Of a stretch of 64,000 bases of DNA, positions 8,947 through 18,897 are shown in pieces. The position numbers and the translations under genes are program-made. Numbering within the stretch: the first letter of the stretch is position 1; each line of letters opens with the position of its first letter. This DNA is from Rhodoplanes tepidamans (GTDB lineage Bacteria; Pseudomonadota; Alphaproteobacteria; Rhizobiales; Xanthobacteraceae): the NCBI RefSeq assembly GCF_030813915.1, contig NZ_JAUSUJ010000011.1, forward strand, positions 124,001 to 188,000, read 5' to 3'. The notes under the pieces are model-generated. The model saw only the letters and a list, made by a program, of their open reading frames with translations, was not told where the DNA came from and made no database searches.

Positions 8947-11058
8947 ATGTGGACGACACCCCGAGCTTCGGCCGATCCGGCCGCCGTCCGGCCGGCCCGG
9001 CCGGCCGGCGTCTTCGGCGCCGGCGGGCCGGCGGCCGAGCCCCCGGTGCTCGGCGGGCTGTGGAGCACCGCGACCGCACGGCCCGGCGCGGCCCCGCCCG
9101 CCGGCCCGTCCCGGCTCGGCGCGCTCGGCTGGATCGCGGTCGCGGCCGTGGCGGCGATCGCCCTGGCCACGGCGGTCGCGACGTTTCTCGCCTATGCGGC
9201 CGCTCCCGACGCGCTGTGGGTCGACGTCCACCACGACCGCAACGGTCATTTCGGCTTCGGCCTCGACCTTGCCCTCGCGCTGCGCGGCGGCGACCCGGTC
9301 GCCTTCGTGTCCCACCTCGCCAAGGCGGTGGTGTGGCCGCCGGTGAACGGCCTCGTTCTCTCCGGCGTGCTGCTGGTCGGCGGCCTCGACCACCGGCTCG
9401 CCATCCTGCCGAGCCTCCTCGGCTGGAGCGCCACCGTGATCCTGACCGCGATGCTGGCGCGCCGGCTGCTCGACCCGCCCCGGACCGGATCGGCCGATCC
9501 GGCACCCGCCGCCGGCGCGTCCGCCGCCGTCGCGGCGGCGGTCGCCGGGGCGCTGGCGCTGTCGAGCCCGGCCTTCGCGCTGCTCGGTGCGGACGTCATG
9601 CTGGAGGGACTCGGCGCCGCGCTCTCGGCCCTGGCGCTGCTCTGTTTCGCCCGCGCCATGGACGCCCCCGCGGACCGGGCGCGCTGGCGCGCCCTCGGGA
9701 TCGTCCTCACCGTCCTGTTCTTCCACAAGGGCAACTACTGGGGCCTGGTGCTGGTCGCGCTCGCCGTGACGGCCGCGATCGGCGCCCGCGCGCCGCTCGG
9801 CCGGCTGCTCCGCGATGCTCTCGCCTGGGCCGCGGCGCGGCGGCCCGGCCGCGTGCTCGCGGGACTCGCCCGGGACCCGCTGCTGATCGCCGCGTTCGTC
9901 CTCGCGGTGGCGATCGCCGCCCTCTACCGCCGCGGCCCGACCAGCCTCGACCTCTTCGGCCGCAGCGTCTCCCTCTACCCGCCCGAAAACCTCGTCACGG
10001 TCGCCTATGCGTTGGTCTTCGCCCGGCTGGCGATCGCCTGGATCCGGCTCCGCCCGGCGCTCGCGCCGCGCCTCGGCGTGCCCGGCCTTTCGATTCTCGC
10101 CTGGCACGTGCTGCCGGTCGCGGTGTCGTTCCTGATCCCCAAGCGGCTGTCGGCCTTCCTGTGGTTCATCGGCCCGTCAAACGCGCCGGCCGGGTCCGGC
10201 TTCGACCCGCTGCAGGGCGCGACCTACTATGCCGGCGTCGCCGCGACCGCCTTTCACGCCAGCCCCGGCGCGGCGATCGCCGCGGCCGCCCTGTTCGTCG
10301 CCGGCCTGCTCGGCTGGCGCCGCTGGAGCCCGGGCGGTCGCGCCGCCTTCGTCCTCGCCCTGGTCGGCGCCGCCGGCGTGGCCGTCCATCCGTACCATCA
10401 GGGCCGCTTCCTCGCCTCCTGGTTGTTTGCCGTCTGGATCGGAGCCGGCGCGGGCGCCGGCCTCCTGGTCGGCCTCGCCGCCCGGCAGGCGCCGCTCCTC
10501 CTGCTGCGGGCCGGGCTGGCGGTGGGGCTCTCCACCACCGTCCTGGCCGCGGCGGTGCTGTGGCGGGCGCCGCCGACCACGGCCGTCCTGGCGGCGGCCA
10601 ACCGCTATCCGGGCCCCTCGGCCCTCGCGCTGGTGCGCGGTGCGCAGCCGGCGCTCGCCGGCGCCCGGCTGATCGGCGTCGCGTCGACCACCGGCCGCAC
10701 GCCCTTCTTCGCCTGGGCCCTGCATGTCGGCTGCCGCTGCGCCGTGCCGGTCGAGTCTCCCTGGCTGGTCGCCGGGGCGCCCCGTGACGCGGTCGCCCGC
10801 ACCGTCGCCGGCTGGCTCGCGACCACCCCGGCCGACCGGCTGCTGGTGGTCGACGTCCCGCTGTCCGCCCAGAGCCTGCCGGAGCCCGGCTTCCTCGGGG
10901 TGCTCGACGCGGTCGCGGCGCAGACCCGCTTCGTGCCGCGCGCCCGCCTCGCCGTTCCGGACCAGGCCGCCACCGTCACGGTGTGGGAGCGTCGCGATGC
11001 CGTTCCGGCGCCGTCCCCGACCCCCACGCCGTCCCCGGATTCCGCCCGGCGGGACTGA
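8947..11058 (+). CDS. Polytopic membrane protein, putative GT39/ArnT-like glycosyltransferase
   Basis: A 703-residue integral membrane protein. A Pro/Ala-rich cytoplasmic N-terminus (1-58) precedes a first helix near 60-83, then about ten more hydrophobic segments to about residue 540, and a 150-residue soluble C-terminus ending in a TPTPSP-rich tail. Just after the first helix is DVHHDRNGHFGFGLDLALALRGGDP, placed where the acidic first loop of GT-C enzymes sits. No full catalytic signature is clear, so glycosyl transfer is an inference from topology. It stands between recA and alaS but has its own gap on both sides (404 and 147 bp). Confidence 0.55.
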   Translation: MWTTPRASADPAAVRPARPAGVFGAGGPAAEPPVLGGLWSTATARPGAAPPAGPSRLGALGWIAVAAVAAIALATAVATFLAYAAAPDALWVDVHHDRNGHFGFGLDLALALRGGDPVAFVSHLAKAVVWPPVNGLVLSGVLLVGGLDHRLAILPSLLGWSATVILTAMLARRLLDPPRTGSADPAPAAGASAAVAAAVAGALALSSPAFALLGADVMLEGLGAALSALALLCFARAMDAPADRARWRALGIVLTVLFFHKGNYWGLVLVALAVTAAIGARAPLGRLLRDALAWAAARRPGRVLAGLARDPLLIAAFVLAVAIAALYRRGPTSLDLFGRSVSLYPPENLVTVAYALVFARLAIAWIRLRPALAPRLGVPGLSILAWHVLPVAVSFLIPKRLSAFLWFIGPSNAPAGSGFDPLQGATYYAGVAATAFHASPGAAIAAAALFVAGLLGWRRWSPGGRAAFVLALVGAAGVAVHPYHQGRFLASWLFAVWIGAGAGAGLLVGLAARQAPLLLLRAGLAVGLSTTVLAAAVLWRAPPTTAVLAAANRYPGPSALALVRGAQPALAGARLIGVASTTGRTPFFAWALHVGCRCAVPVESPWLVAGAPRDAVARTVAGWLATTPADRLLVVDVPLSAQSLPEPGFLGVLDAVAAQTRFVPRARLAVPDQAATVTVWERRDAVPAPSPTPTPSPDSARRD

Positions 11059-11205
11059 TCTGCGTGCCGCGCCGGCGGCGCCGGCGCCGCCGTCCTGGAC
11101 AGCCCCGAGCCGCACCGCTAAAACGACCGTGAATTGCAAAGGCAGGACCGTCGCTTAGCTCGCCCGGGGAGGCGCGGTCGCGCGTCACCAGGAACAGAGC
11201 TTTCG

Positions 11206-13857
11206 ATGAGCGGCGTCAACGACATCCGGTCTGCGTTCTTGAACTTCTTCGCGAAGAACGGCCACGAGATCGTGCCGTCCTCGCCGCTCGTCCCGCGCAA
11301 CGACCCGACCTTGATGTTCACCAATGCCGGGATGGTGCAGTTCAAGAACGTCTTCACCGGCCTCGAGAAGCGCCCCTACAGCCGCGCCGTGACGGCGCAG
11401 AAATGCGTGCGGGCGGGCGGCAAGCACAACGACCTCGACAATGTCGGGTACACGGCGCGCCACCATACCTTCTTCGAGATGCTGGGGAATTTCTCCTTCG
11501 GCGACTACTTCAAGGAGCGGGCTATCGAGCTCGCCTGGACCCTGGTCACCAAGGAGTACGGCCTGCCGGCCGACCGCCTCACCATCACGGTGTTCGCGGA
11601 CGACGACGACGCCTTCACTCTGTGGAAGAAGATCGCCGGCCTGCCGGATCGCCGCATCATCCGCATCGCCTCCTCGGACAATTTCTGGGCGATGGGCGAC
11701 ACCGGGCCGTGCGGCCCGTGCTCGGAGATCTTCTACGACCACGGCGACCACATCCCGGGCGGCCCGCCCGGCTCGCCCGACCAGGACGGCGACCGCTTCA
11801 TCGAGATCTGGAATCTCGTGTTCATGCAGTACGAGCAGCTGCCGGACCGGCGGCTCGACCTGCCGCGGCCGTCGATCGACACCGGCATGGGGCTGGAGCG
11901 CATCGCCGCGGTGCTGCAGGGCACCCACGACAACTACGCCATCGACCTGTTCGGGGCGCTGATCCAGGCCGTGGTCGACCGCACCGGCGTCGACGCCGAC
12001 GGCCCGATGAAAGCCTCGCACCGGGTCATCGCCGACCACCTGCGTGCGTCGTCGTTCCTGATCGCCGACGGCGTGCTGCCCTCCAACGAGGGCCGCGGCT
12101 ACGTGCTCCGTCGCATCATGCGCCGCGCCATGCGCCACGCCGAGCTGCTCGGCGCCCGCGAGCCGCTGATGTGGAAGCTCGTCCCGGTGCTGGTGCGCGA
12201 GATGGGCCAGGCCTATCCGGAGCTGGTGCGGGCCGAGGCGCTGATCACCGAGACGCTGCGCCTGGAGGAGACGCGTTTCCGCAAGACGCTGGAGCGCGGA
12301 CTCGCCATCCTGGAGGACGAGGCGCGCGATCTCGCGCGCGGCGACAAGCTCAAGGGCGAGGTCGCCTTCACGCTGTACGACACCTACGGCTTCCCGCTCG
12401 ACCTCACGCAGGACGCGCTCAAGTCGCGCGGCGTCGAGGTCGACACGGCCGGCTTCAACGCGGCGATGGAGCAGCAGCGCGCCAAGGCGCGCGCCTCGTG
12501 GGCCGGCTCCGGCGAGGCGGCGACCGAGACGGTCTGGTTCGCGCTGCGCGAGAATCTCGGGGCGACCGAGTTCCTCGGCTACGAGACCGAGACGGCCGAG
12601 GGCGAGGTGCTGGCGCTGGTCAGGGACGGCGTCCAGGCGACCGAGCTGAAGGCCGGCGAGACCGGTGCCGTCGTCCTCAACCAGACGCCGTTCTATGGCG
12701 AGTCCGGCGGCCAGGTCGGCGACACCGGGACGATGACGGGCGACGGCGTGCGCTTCCGCGTCACCGGCACCAACAAGAAGGCCGGCGACCTCTTCGTCCA
12801 TTCCGGCACCGTGGAGGAGGGGACCCTGAAGCCCGGCATGGCGCTCGCGCTCGAGGTCGACCACGCGCGCCGCTCCGACATCCGCCGCAACCATTCGGCG
12901 ACCCATCTGCTGCACGAGGCGCTGCGCCTCGTGCTCGGTGATCACGTCGCGCAGAAGGGCTCGATGGTGGCGCCCGACCGGCTGCGCTTCGACTTCTCGC
13001 ATCCCAAGAAGATGTCCGACGAGGAGATCGCCCGGGTCGAGGAGATCGCCAACGCCCAGGTGCTGGAGAACACGCCCGTCGTCACCCGCCTGATGGCGGT
13101 CGACGACGCCATCGCGTCCGGCGCCCGCGCCCTGTTCGGCGAGAAGTACGGCGACGAGGTGCGGGTGGTGGCGATGGGCGAGGCGTCCAACGCGCTCGGC
13201 TGGTCGGTCGAGCTGTGCGGCGGCACTCATGTGAAGCGCACCGGTGACATCGGCCTCGTCTATATCGACCAGGAGGCGGGCGTCGCCGCCGGCGTGCGCC
13301 GCATCGAGGCGATGACCGGCGCGGCCGCGCGCCGCCGCCTGAGCGAGGCCGACCGCCGCGTCGCCGCGCTCGGCCAGCTGATCCGGGTGCAGCCGGCCCA
13401 GGTCGAGGAGCAGGTGACCAAGCTGCTCGACGAGAAGAAGCTGCTCGAGCGCGAGCTCGCCGACGCCCGCCGCAAGCTCGCCATGGGCGGCGGCGGCAAG
13501 GCCGGGGCGGACGACGGCGTCCGCGACCTCGGTGGGGTCAAGTTCCTCGGGCGTGCCGTCTCCGGCATCGAGATCAAGGACCTCAAGAGCCTCGCCGACG
13601 ACGGCAAGAAGCAGGTCGGCTCCGGCGTGGTCGCCTTCGTCGGCGTCACGGCCGAGGGCAAGGCCGGCCTGGTGGTCGGCGTGACGGCCGATCTCACCGG
13701 CCGCTTCAGCGCCGTGGATCTGGTGAAGAAGGGCGCCGAGGCGCTGGGCGGCAAGGGCGGCGGCGGCCGGCCCGACATGGCCCAGGCCGGCGGTCCGGAC
13801 GGCGGCAAGGCCGACGCGGCGCTCGACGCGATCGCGGCGGCGATCGGGCAGGGGTGA
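11206..13857 (+). CDS. alaS: Alanyl-tRNA synthetase
   Basis: An 883-residue class II synthetase charging tRNA-Ala. The N-terminal catalytic part begins [21 protein letters not shown] and contains motif-2-like [17 protein letters not shown]. The editing domain shows the zinc-type [12 protein letters not shown] and the later [14 protein letters not shown] coiled-coil stretch (about 730-770) and a C-terminal C-Ala domain rich in glycine and lysine follow. The ATG at 11206 matches the family N-terminus; the open frame begins earlier without similarity. In many alphaproteobacteria alaS follows recA; here a membrane protein gene lies between them. Confidence 0.98.
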   Translation: MSGVNDIRSAFLNFFAKNGHEIVPSSPLVPRNDPTLMFTNAGMVQFKNVFTGLEKRPYSRAVTAQKCVRAGGKHNDLDNVGYTARHHTFFEMLGNFSFGDYFKERAIELAWTLVTKEYGLPADRLTITVFADDDDAFTLWKKIAGLPDRRIIRIASSDNFWAMGDTGPCGPCSEIFYDHGDHIPGGPPGSPDQDGDRFIEIWNLVFMQYEQLPDRRLDLPRPSIDTGMGLERIAAVLQGTHDNYAIDLFGALIQAVVDRTGVDADGPMKASHRVIADHLRASSFLIADGVLPSNEGRGYVLRRIMRRAMRHAELLGAREPLMWKLVPVLVREMGQAYPELVRAEALITETLRLEETRFRKTLERGLAILEDEARDLARGDKLKGEVAFTLYDTYGFPLDLTQDALKSRGVEVDTAGFNAAMEQQRAKARASWAGSGEAATETVWFALRENLGATEFLGYETETAEGEVLALVRDGVQATELKAGETGAVVLNQTPFYGESGGQVGDTGTMTGDGVRFRVTGTNKKAGDLFVHSGTVEEGTLKPGMALALEVDHARRSDIRRNHSATHLLHEALRLVLGDHVAQKGSMVAPDRLRFDFSHPKKMSDEEIARVEEIANAQVLENTPVVTRLMAVDDAIASGARALFGEKYGDEVRVVAMGEASNALGWSVELCGGTHVKRTGDIGLVYIDQEAGVAAGVRRIEAMTGAAARRRLSEADRRVAALGQLIRVQPAQVEEQVTKLLDEKKLLERELADARRKLAMGGGGKAGADDGVRDLGGVKFLGRAVSGIEIKDLKSLADDGKKQVGSGVVAFVGVTAEGKAGLVVGVTADLTGRFSAVDLVKKGAEALGGKGGGGRPDMAQAGGPDGGKADAALDAIAAAIGQG

Positions 13858-13933
13858 CGTCGCAGCTGTGACGGTGACGCCGCGGTAACGTCGCTCGGCC
13901 ATGATGATGGACGCTCCGCGGGAGGGGCGCACC

Positions 13934-15166
13934 ATGCGGGCGCGTGCCAGGCGTGCGAGCGAGCTGAGACGGCGGGTCGGCGAGATCCTCGACCACGGCG
14001 TCGGCGCCGACCGTGCCAGCGTCCTGGTCGACCGCACGCTGATTCTGCTGATCCTGCTCAACCTGATCGGCGTCGTGCTGGAGTCGGTGCCGGACATCGA
14101 CGCCCGCTGGCACCCGGCCTTCGTGACGATCGAGATCGTCTCCATCGTCGTGTTCACGGCCGAGTACGCGCTGCGCATCTGGAGCGCGCCCGAGCACGCG
14201 CTGACCCGCGCGCTGTCGCCCGGCCAGGCGCGCTGGCGCTACGCCACCAGCGCGGTCGGCATCGTCGACCTGCTCGCCATCCTGCCGTTCTGGTTCATCT
14301 TCGCGGTGCCGGAGGATCTGCGCGTCATCCTGGTCTTCCGGGTGGTGCGCTTCCTCAAGCTCGGCCGCTACTCGCCGGGCATGCGCTCGCTGCTCGACGC
14401 CCTCTACAACGAGCGCCGGGCGCTCGCCGCCTGCCTCGTCATCTTCTTCGGCACAACGCTGTTCGCCGCCGTGTTGATGTACCTGGCCGAGCGCCACGTC
14501 CAGCCGGACCGGCTCGGCACCATCCCGGACGCGATCTGGTGGGCCTTCGTGACGCTCGGCACCATCGGCTACGGCGACGTGGTGCCGGTGACGCCGATCG
14601 GCAAGGTGATCGCCGGCGCCACCATCCTGATGGCGATGGCCATGGTGGCGATGCCGGTCGGCATCATCGCGACCGCCTTCGCCGAGGAGATCCACCGCCG
14701 CGACTTCGTCGTCACCTGGGGCATGGTGGCGCGGGTGCCGCTGTTCGCCGGGCTCGACGCCGCCGCCATCGCCGACATCATGCGCTACCTGCGGGCCCAG
14801 ACCGTCGACGCCGGCGACGTCATCGTGCGGGTCGGCGATCCGGCCCACTCGATGTACTTCATCGCCCGCGGCGCCGTCGACATCGACCTCAAGGGCCGCC
14901 ATATCACGCTCGGGGTCGGCCACTTCTTCGGCGAGATCGCGCTCCTGCGCCGCGCCCACCGCTCCGCGACCGTCACGGCCCTCACCCGCGCCAACCTGCT
15001 GGTGCTCGACGGCGAGGACCTGCGCCGCCTGATGGAGCGCGACCCGCGCATCGCCGAGCGCATCCAGGAGGTGGTGCGCGAGCGGGTCGGCGCCGACATC
15101 GTCGGCAGGCGCGGCGATCTGGTCGGCGAGGAGATCGCCCAGGGGCGGGAGCACAAGGCAGACTGA
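13934..15166 (+). CDS. MlotiK1-like potassium channel with cyclic-nucleotide-binding domain
   Basis: A 410-residue channel with six membrane segments, an arginine-bearing S4 (VFRVVRFLKLGRYS), the selectivity filter TLGTIGYGDVVP (about 207-218) and a short linker to a cyclic-nucleotide-binding domain (about 265-385). That domain has the phosphate-binding cassette FFGEIALL followed by RSATVTA, as in MlotiK1 of Mesorhizobium. It should conduct K+ across the inner membrane when cAMP binds. Two ATG codons at 13901 and 13904 are possible, but GGAGGGG sits eight bases before the ATG at 13934. The gene is convergent with the LysR gene, 34 bp away. Confidence 0.88.
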   Translation: MRARARRASELRRRVGEILDHGVGADRASVLVDRTLILLILLNLIGVVLESVPDIDARWHPAFVTIEIVSIVVFTAEYALRIWSAPEHALTRALSPGQARWRYATSAVGIVDLLAILPFWFIFAVPEDLRVILVFRVVRFLKLGRYSPGMRSLLDALYNERRALAACLVIFFGTTLFAAVLMYLAERHVQPDRLGTIPDAIWWAFVTLGTIGYGDVVPVTPIGKVIAGATILMAMAMVAMPVGIIATAFAEEIHRRDFVVTWGMVARVPLFAGLDAAAIADIMRYLRAQTVDAGDVIVRVGDPAHSMYFIARGAVDIDLKGRHITLGVGHFFGEIALLRRAHRSATVTALTRANLLVLDGEDLRRLMERDPRIAERIQEVVRERVGADIVGRRGDLVGEEIAQGREHKAD

Positions 15167-15200
15167 ACCGACCTTCGGGTTCCGGCGTCGACTGGGCGGA

Positions 15201-16163
15201 TCACGCCGGCGAGCGGCCCCAGGCGTCGATGCCTTCGGCGAACCGCACGGCAACGACGTTGCGGACCGCCTGGGCGACCATCTGGACCGCCAGCGACGGC
15301 ACCATGTCGGTCCGGGTGGTGAAGCCGACCGGACCCATCGTGTCGGAGGTGTCGATCGGCAGGCGGACCAGCGTTCCCTGTTCGACGTCGCCGGCTGCAT
15401 TGCTCCACGAGATAATCCAGATCGCGTCCGTCATCCGGACGTAGCTCCGTGCGAACGCGGCCGACACCGTCTCGATCATGCTCGGGAACGGCCCGATCGC
15501 ATGCGCGGTGAGAAAGCGGTCGACGGTCGGCCGTACGATCGAGCCGGCCGGCGGCAGCAGCACCGGAAAGTCGCCGAGCGCCCCCACGTCGAGAAGAGGG
15601 GGTGTGAGGAGCGGATGGCCCGGCCGTACGACGACCGCGATCTCCTCGGAATACAGCGGCTCGAACGACAGTCCCCGCATCGAATCGGGCTCCGCCATGC
15701 GGCCGATCACGAGGTCGACATCCCCGTCCCGGAGCTGCGACACGAGAACCGACAACGGTCCGTCGACGACCCGCAGCGTCACCGCGAAGCCCTGCGTGCT
15801 GAACTGCCGGATCGCGGCCGGGAGGATGCTGCCCGAGACCGTGCCGGCAGCCCCGATCGCCGCCACCGGTTCGGTGCGGGTCAGCGATCGGACGCCCTGC
15901 TTCAGGGTCGCGAGGCTGGTTCCGGCGTATCGCAGGAACACCTCGCCGTAGCCGGTCGGAACCAGGGTTCGCCGGGTCCGGTCGAACAGCGGAACGCCCA
16001 GGATGTCCTCCAGCTCGTGCAGGGTCTTGGAGACGGCCGGCTGGGTCACGCCCAGCAGCTCGGCGGCGCGGCCGACGCTTTTGAGCCGGGTCACTTCGAG
16101 GAAACAGGTGAGGTGCCGCAGCCTGATCCGCGGGTCCAGAATGTCGTCGCGCCGGCGCATCAT
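15201..16163 (-). CDS. pcaQ: LysR-family regulator, PcaQ-like
   Basis: A 320-residue LysR regulator. The winged helix-turn-helix occupies about residues 15-75 (SVGRAAELLGVTQPAVSKTLHELE) and is followed by the co-inducer domain. The phrases LRHLTCFLEV, YGEVFLRYAG, LKQGVRSL and DTMGPVGFTTR are those of PcaQ, the beta-ketoadipate pathway activator of Rhizobiales. Two adjacent ATGs (16163 and 16160) are possible starts. A PcaQ-type operator lies directly at its 5' end, so autoregulation is likely. It is divergent from the DASS transporter operon, which is its presumed target. Binding of the true PcaQ inducer is not shown, as no pcaGH or pcaB is nearby. Confidence 0.82.
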   Translation of the reverse strand: MMRRRDDILDPRIRLRHLTCFLEVTRLKSVGRAAELLGVTQPAVSKTLHELEDILGVPLFDRTRRTLVPTGYGEVFLRYAGTSLATLKQGVRSLTRTEPVAAIGAAGTVSGSILPAAIRQFSTQGFAVTLRVVDGPLSVLVSQLRDGDVDLVIGRMAEPDSMRGLSFEPLYSEEIAVVVRPGHPLLTPPLLDVGALGDFPVLLPPAGSIVRPTVDRFLTAHAIGPFPSMIETVSAAFARSYVRMTDAIWIISWSNAAGDVEQGTLVRLPIDTSDTMGPVGFTTRTDMVPSLAVQMVAQAVRNVVAVRFAEGIDAWGRSPA

Positions 16164-16177
16164 AACCTCAGAGTTAT
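16162..16177. promoter_or_regulatory. PcaQ-type operator
   Basis: ATAACC-TCAG-AGTTAT at 16162-16177 matches the ATAACC-N4-GGTTA(A/T) box reported for rhizobial PcaQ except for one base, and has the T-N11-A spacing of LysR sites. It overlaps the start codon of the regulator and lies about 258-273 bp upstream of the transporter gene. It is followed by an AT-rich tract (16174-16215) unlike the surrounding DNA, where the divergent promoters probably lie. Confidence 0.72.
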
Positions 16178-16434
16178 ATAGACGGTCGAATAGCTCATTT
16201 TACATGAATTGCAAGAGCTCTTAAGCGTCCTCTCATCGCGATGGTGTCGCCGGTGAGAGTCGGGCGCCGTGACCAGCGTCTCGGCTCTCGACTCTCTCGG
16301 CAGCATTCCCGGCCATCCGTGTCCGCGTCGGTCGCTCCCCGGCCGCCGCTCCGATCACCCCCGACACCGCCATGGCGCCGGGATCGACCGCAAGGCGGTT
16401 CCGGCGTCCCACCTGTCCCCACACTGTCGAAGAC

Positions 16435-17979
16435 ATGGCCATGACGTTCACTGTCGGAACGGTTCCTCCGGGCGGCGCGGCGACGCAATCCCCGGCTGCG
16501 GCGACGCCCGCCCCCGGGACGTCGCTCTCCACCTCGTCGATGCTGTCGCTGGGCGCGGCCCTCGTCGTTCTCGTCGGCATCTGCATGCTGCCGCTGCCGG
16601 ACGGCCTGAGCCGCGCCGGCCTGCACATGATCGCGGTGCTCGCCTTCGCCATCGTGCTGTGGCTGACCGAGGCGGTCAGCTACGAGGTCAGCGCCTTGTT
16701 CATCTCGGTCGTGCTCACCTTCCTGGTCGGCATGGCCTCGGCCGGACCGGGCGGCACCGGCAGGGCGTTCGGCACCGCTAAGGCGCTCAACGCCGCGATG
16801 TCGGGCTTCTCCAACTCGGGCTTCATCATGGTGGCGGCGGCGCTGTTCATCTCCACCGCCATGATCATCACCGGCCTGGACAAACGGATCGCCTACACGA
16901 TCCTCTCGAAGGTCGGTGCCTCCAGCCGTCGCATCATCGTCGGCATCATCGTCGTCGTCGCGCTGCTCGCCTTCATGGTGCCGAGCGGCACGGCGCGCAC
17001 CGCCTGCATGCTGCCGATCGTCATCGGCCTCATCTCGGCCTTCGGCACCGGTCTCAACTCCAATCTCGCCGCCGCCCTGATGCTGGTGGTGCCGCACACC
17101 ACCCAGCTGTGGAACATCGCGGTGCAGACCGGCGCTGCCCAGAACCTCCTGATGGTCGGCTTCATGGACACGCTGCTGCACCAGCGCGTCACCTGGGCCG
17201 AATGGTTCGTCGCCGGCATCCCGTGGTCGCTCGGAATGTCGGTGGTGCTCTATCTGGTCGTCACCCGCCTTTTCCCGCCCGAGGTGGAGGAGCTGCCCGG
17301 CGGCCGGAGCGTCATCGCCAAGACGCTCGAGGAGATGGGGCCGATGACCGGCCCGCAGAAGCGCCTTCTCCTGGTGACCGTGGTGTTGCTCGGCTTCTGG
17401 ATGACGGAGAAGACGCTGCACAACTTCAACACGACGGCCACCACGCTCGCCGGTCTCGCCCTCCTGCTGGCACCGGGCTACGGCGTGATGACCTGGAAGG
17501 AGCTGCAGCAGCGCACGGCCTGGGGCACGATCGTGGTGTTCGGCGCCAGCCTCGGTCTCGGCTCCGCCCTCCTCGCGACCGGCGCCGGCCAATGGCTCGG
17601 CCACTGGCTCGCCACTGCCACCAATATCACGTCCTACGGGCCGTTCGGCGTGTTCATGATCGGCAGCCTGTTCCTCATCGTCGTCCACATCGGCTTCGCC
17701 AGCGTCACCAGCCTGACGGCCGCGTTCATGCCGATCATCATCGCGATGCTGCAGACGATCGACGGCATCAATCAGCTCGGGATGACGATGTTCCTCGGCT
17801 ACATCATGAGCTTCGGCTTCATTCTGCCGATCAACGGCGCCCCCAACATCGTGGCAATGGCGACCGGGGCGTTCAACAGCCGCCAGTTCATCATGTCGGG
17901 AGTCGCGATTACGATCGTCGGCTACGCCCTGATGATCCTGATGGCCCTGTTCTACTGGCCGATGCTCGGCTGGATGTGA
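16435..17979 (+). CDS. DASS (SLC13/CitT-type) anion:sodium symporter
   Basis: A 514-residue inner-membrane transporter with about twelve hydrophobic segments. It has the DASS hallmarks WLTEAVSYEVSALFISVVL near the N-terminus and, in each half, serine-rich re-entrant loops (MVPSGTARTACMLPIVIGL; FASVTSLTAAFMPI). The family moves dicarboxylates, tricarboxylates or sulfate with Na+. The start is taken at the ATG at 16435, with a second ATG at 16441; no strong Shine-Dalgarno sequence is visible. It leads the putative PcaQ-controlled operon and presumably imports the substrate handled by the following enzymes, an aromatic or dicarboxylic acid by inference. Confidence 0.85.
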   Translation: MAMTFTVGTVPPGGAATQSPAAATPAPGTSLSTSSMLSLGAALVVLVGICMLPLPDGLSRAGLHMIAVLAFAIVLWLTEAVSYEVSALFISVVLTFLVGMASAGPGGTGRAFGTAKALNAAMSGFSNSGFIMVAAALFISTAMIITGLDKRIAYTILSKVGASSRRIIVGIIVVVALLAFMVPSGTARTACMLPIVIGLISAFGTGLNSNLAAALMLVVPHTTQLWNIAVQTGAAQNLLMVGFMDTLLHQRVTWAEWFVAGIPWSLGMSVVLYLVVTRLFPPEVEELPGGRSVIAKTLEEMGPMTGPQKRLLLVTVVLLGFWMTEKTLHNFNTTATTLAGLALLLAPGYGVMTWKELQQRTAWGTIVVFGASLGLGSALLATGAGQWLGHWLATATNITSYGPFGVFMIGSLFLIVVHIGFASVTSLTAAFMPIIIAMLQTIDGINQLGMTMFLGYIMSFGFILPINGAPNIVAMATGAFNSRQFIMSGVAITIVGYALMILMALFYWPMLGWM

Positions 17980-18057
17980 GCGGATGCGACGGCGCGCCGC
18001 CCTCCGGCGGCCGCCTCCGATCCTGCACGGCTGTTCCGAGACAACACGGACTTTCTC

Positions 18058-18897
18058 ATGTCGACGATCGATTCCGGCTGCGAGGCCGACACAGGGGCGT
18101 CGCCGCGCGGCCTGCACTGGGTGCGGGCCGGCCGCGGTCCGCTGGTGGTCCTCGTCCACGAACTGGGCGGCTCGCTCGCCAGCCTCGACGGAGTGGCGGC
18201 GGCGCTACGCCCGATCTTCACCGTGCTGCGTTACGACCAGCGCGGTCACGGCCGCTCCGTCAGGGTGGCGGACGGCTACGACCTGGAGAACCAGATTCTC
18301 GATCTGCAGGACGTGCTCGCCGCCGCCGGGCATCGCGGGGCGTTCTGGCTCCTCACCGTGGCGGCGGCGTCCCCGATGGCGGTGACGCTGGCGTCGCGGT
18401 CCGCCGACGTGGGCGGGCTGGTGCTCTGCTCGCCTGCCGTCGCCATGGACGAGCAGCGCGCGGCCGGCCTGTGCGCCCGCGCCGACGAGGTCGAGCGCGA
18501 CGGCATGGCGGTCGTCGTCGACAGCAGTCTGGAGCGCTCGTATCCGCCCGAGGTCCGCGGCGACGGCGCGGCGTTCGCCCGCTACCGGTCGGCGATGCTG
18601 GAGAACGATCCGCGCTGCTACGCGCAGGCCAACCGCGCCCTGGCGGCGACCCGAACCGCCGAGACGGCCCGCCGTCTGCGCTGCCCGGTGCTCTGCATTG
18701 CCGGGCGCCACGACCGAGTGCGCCCGCCGGCGCTGATCCGCGAGCTCGCGGCCAGCATTCCCGACAGCCAGTTCGCCGAGATCGAGGGCGCCCATCTGCT
18801 GCCCTACCAGAATCCGACCACCGTCGCCGCGCTCGCCGGCGAGTTCATCGTCCGGCGGTCCAGTCCGCGGCTGTTCGCTCGAGGAGTCCTATCGTGA
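18058..18897 (+). CDS. Alpha/beta-hydrolase-fold protein lacking the nucleophile serine
   Basis: A 279-residue alpha/beta-hydrolase of the PcaD/haloperoxidase group. The oxyanion region VLVHELGGSLASLDGV, the LRYDQRGHGRS turn, the acid (GRHDRV) and the catalytic histidine (EGAHLLPYQNP) are present. The nucleophile elbow, normally G-x-S-x-G, reads T-V-A-A-A in WLLTVAAASPMAV, so Ser is replaced by Ala. The second hydrolase of the operon keeps GVSMG at this site. It may be a non-catalytic partner, or use the fold for a lyase or cofactor-free oxygenase reaction. It ends in a GTGA overlap with the next gene. Confidence 0.8.
   Translation: MSTIDSGCEADTGASPRGLHWVRAGRGPLVVLVHELGGSLASLDGVAAALRPIFTVLRYDQRGHGRSVRVADGYDLENQILDLQDVLAAAGHRGAFWLLTVAAASPMAVTLASRSADVGGLVLCSPAVAMDEQRAAGLCARADEVERDGMAVVVDSSLERSYPPEVRGDGAAFARYRSAMLENDPRCYAQANRALAATRTAETARRLRCPVLCIAGRHDRVRPPALIRELAASIPDSQFAEIEGAHLLPYQNPTTVAALAGEFIVRRSSPRLFARGVLS

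Noticed and set aside
16195-18159. A 654-codon minus-strand frame opposite the DASS transporter
   Set aside because: It is rich in His, Glu and Arg without structure; the plus-strand transporter is unambiguous.
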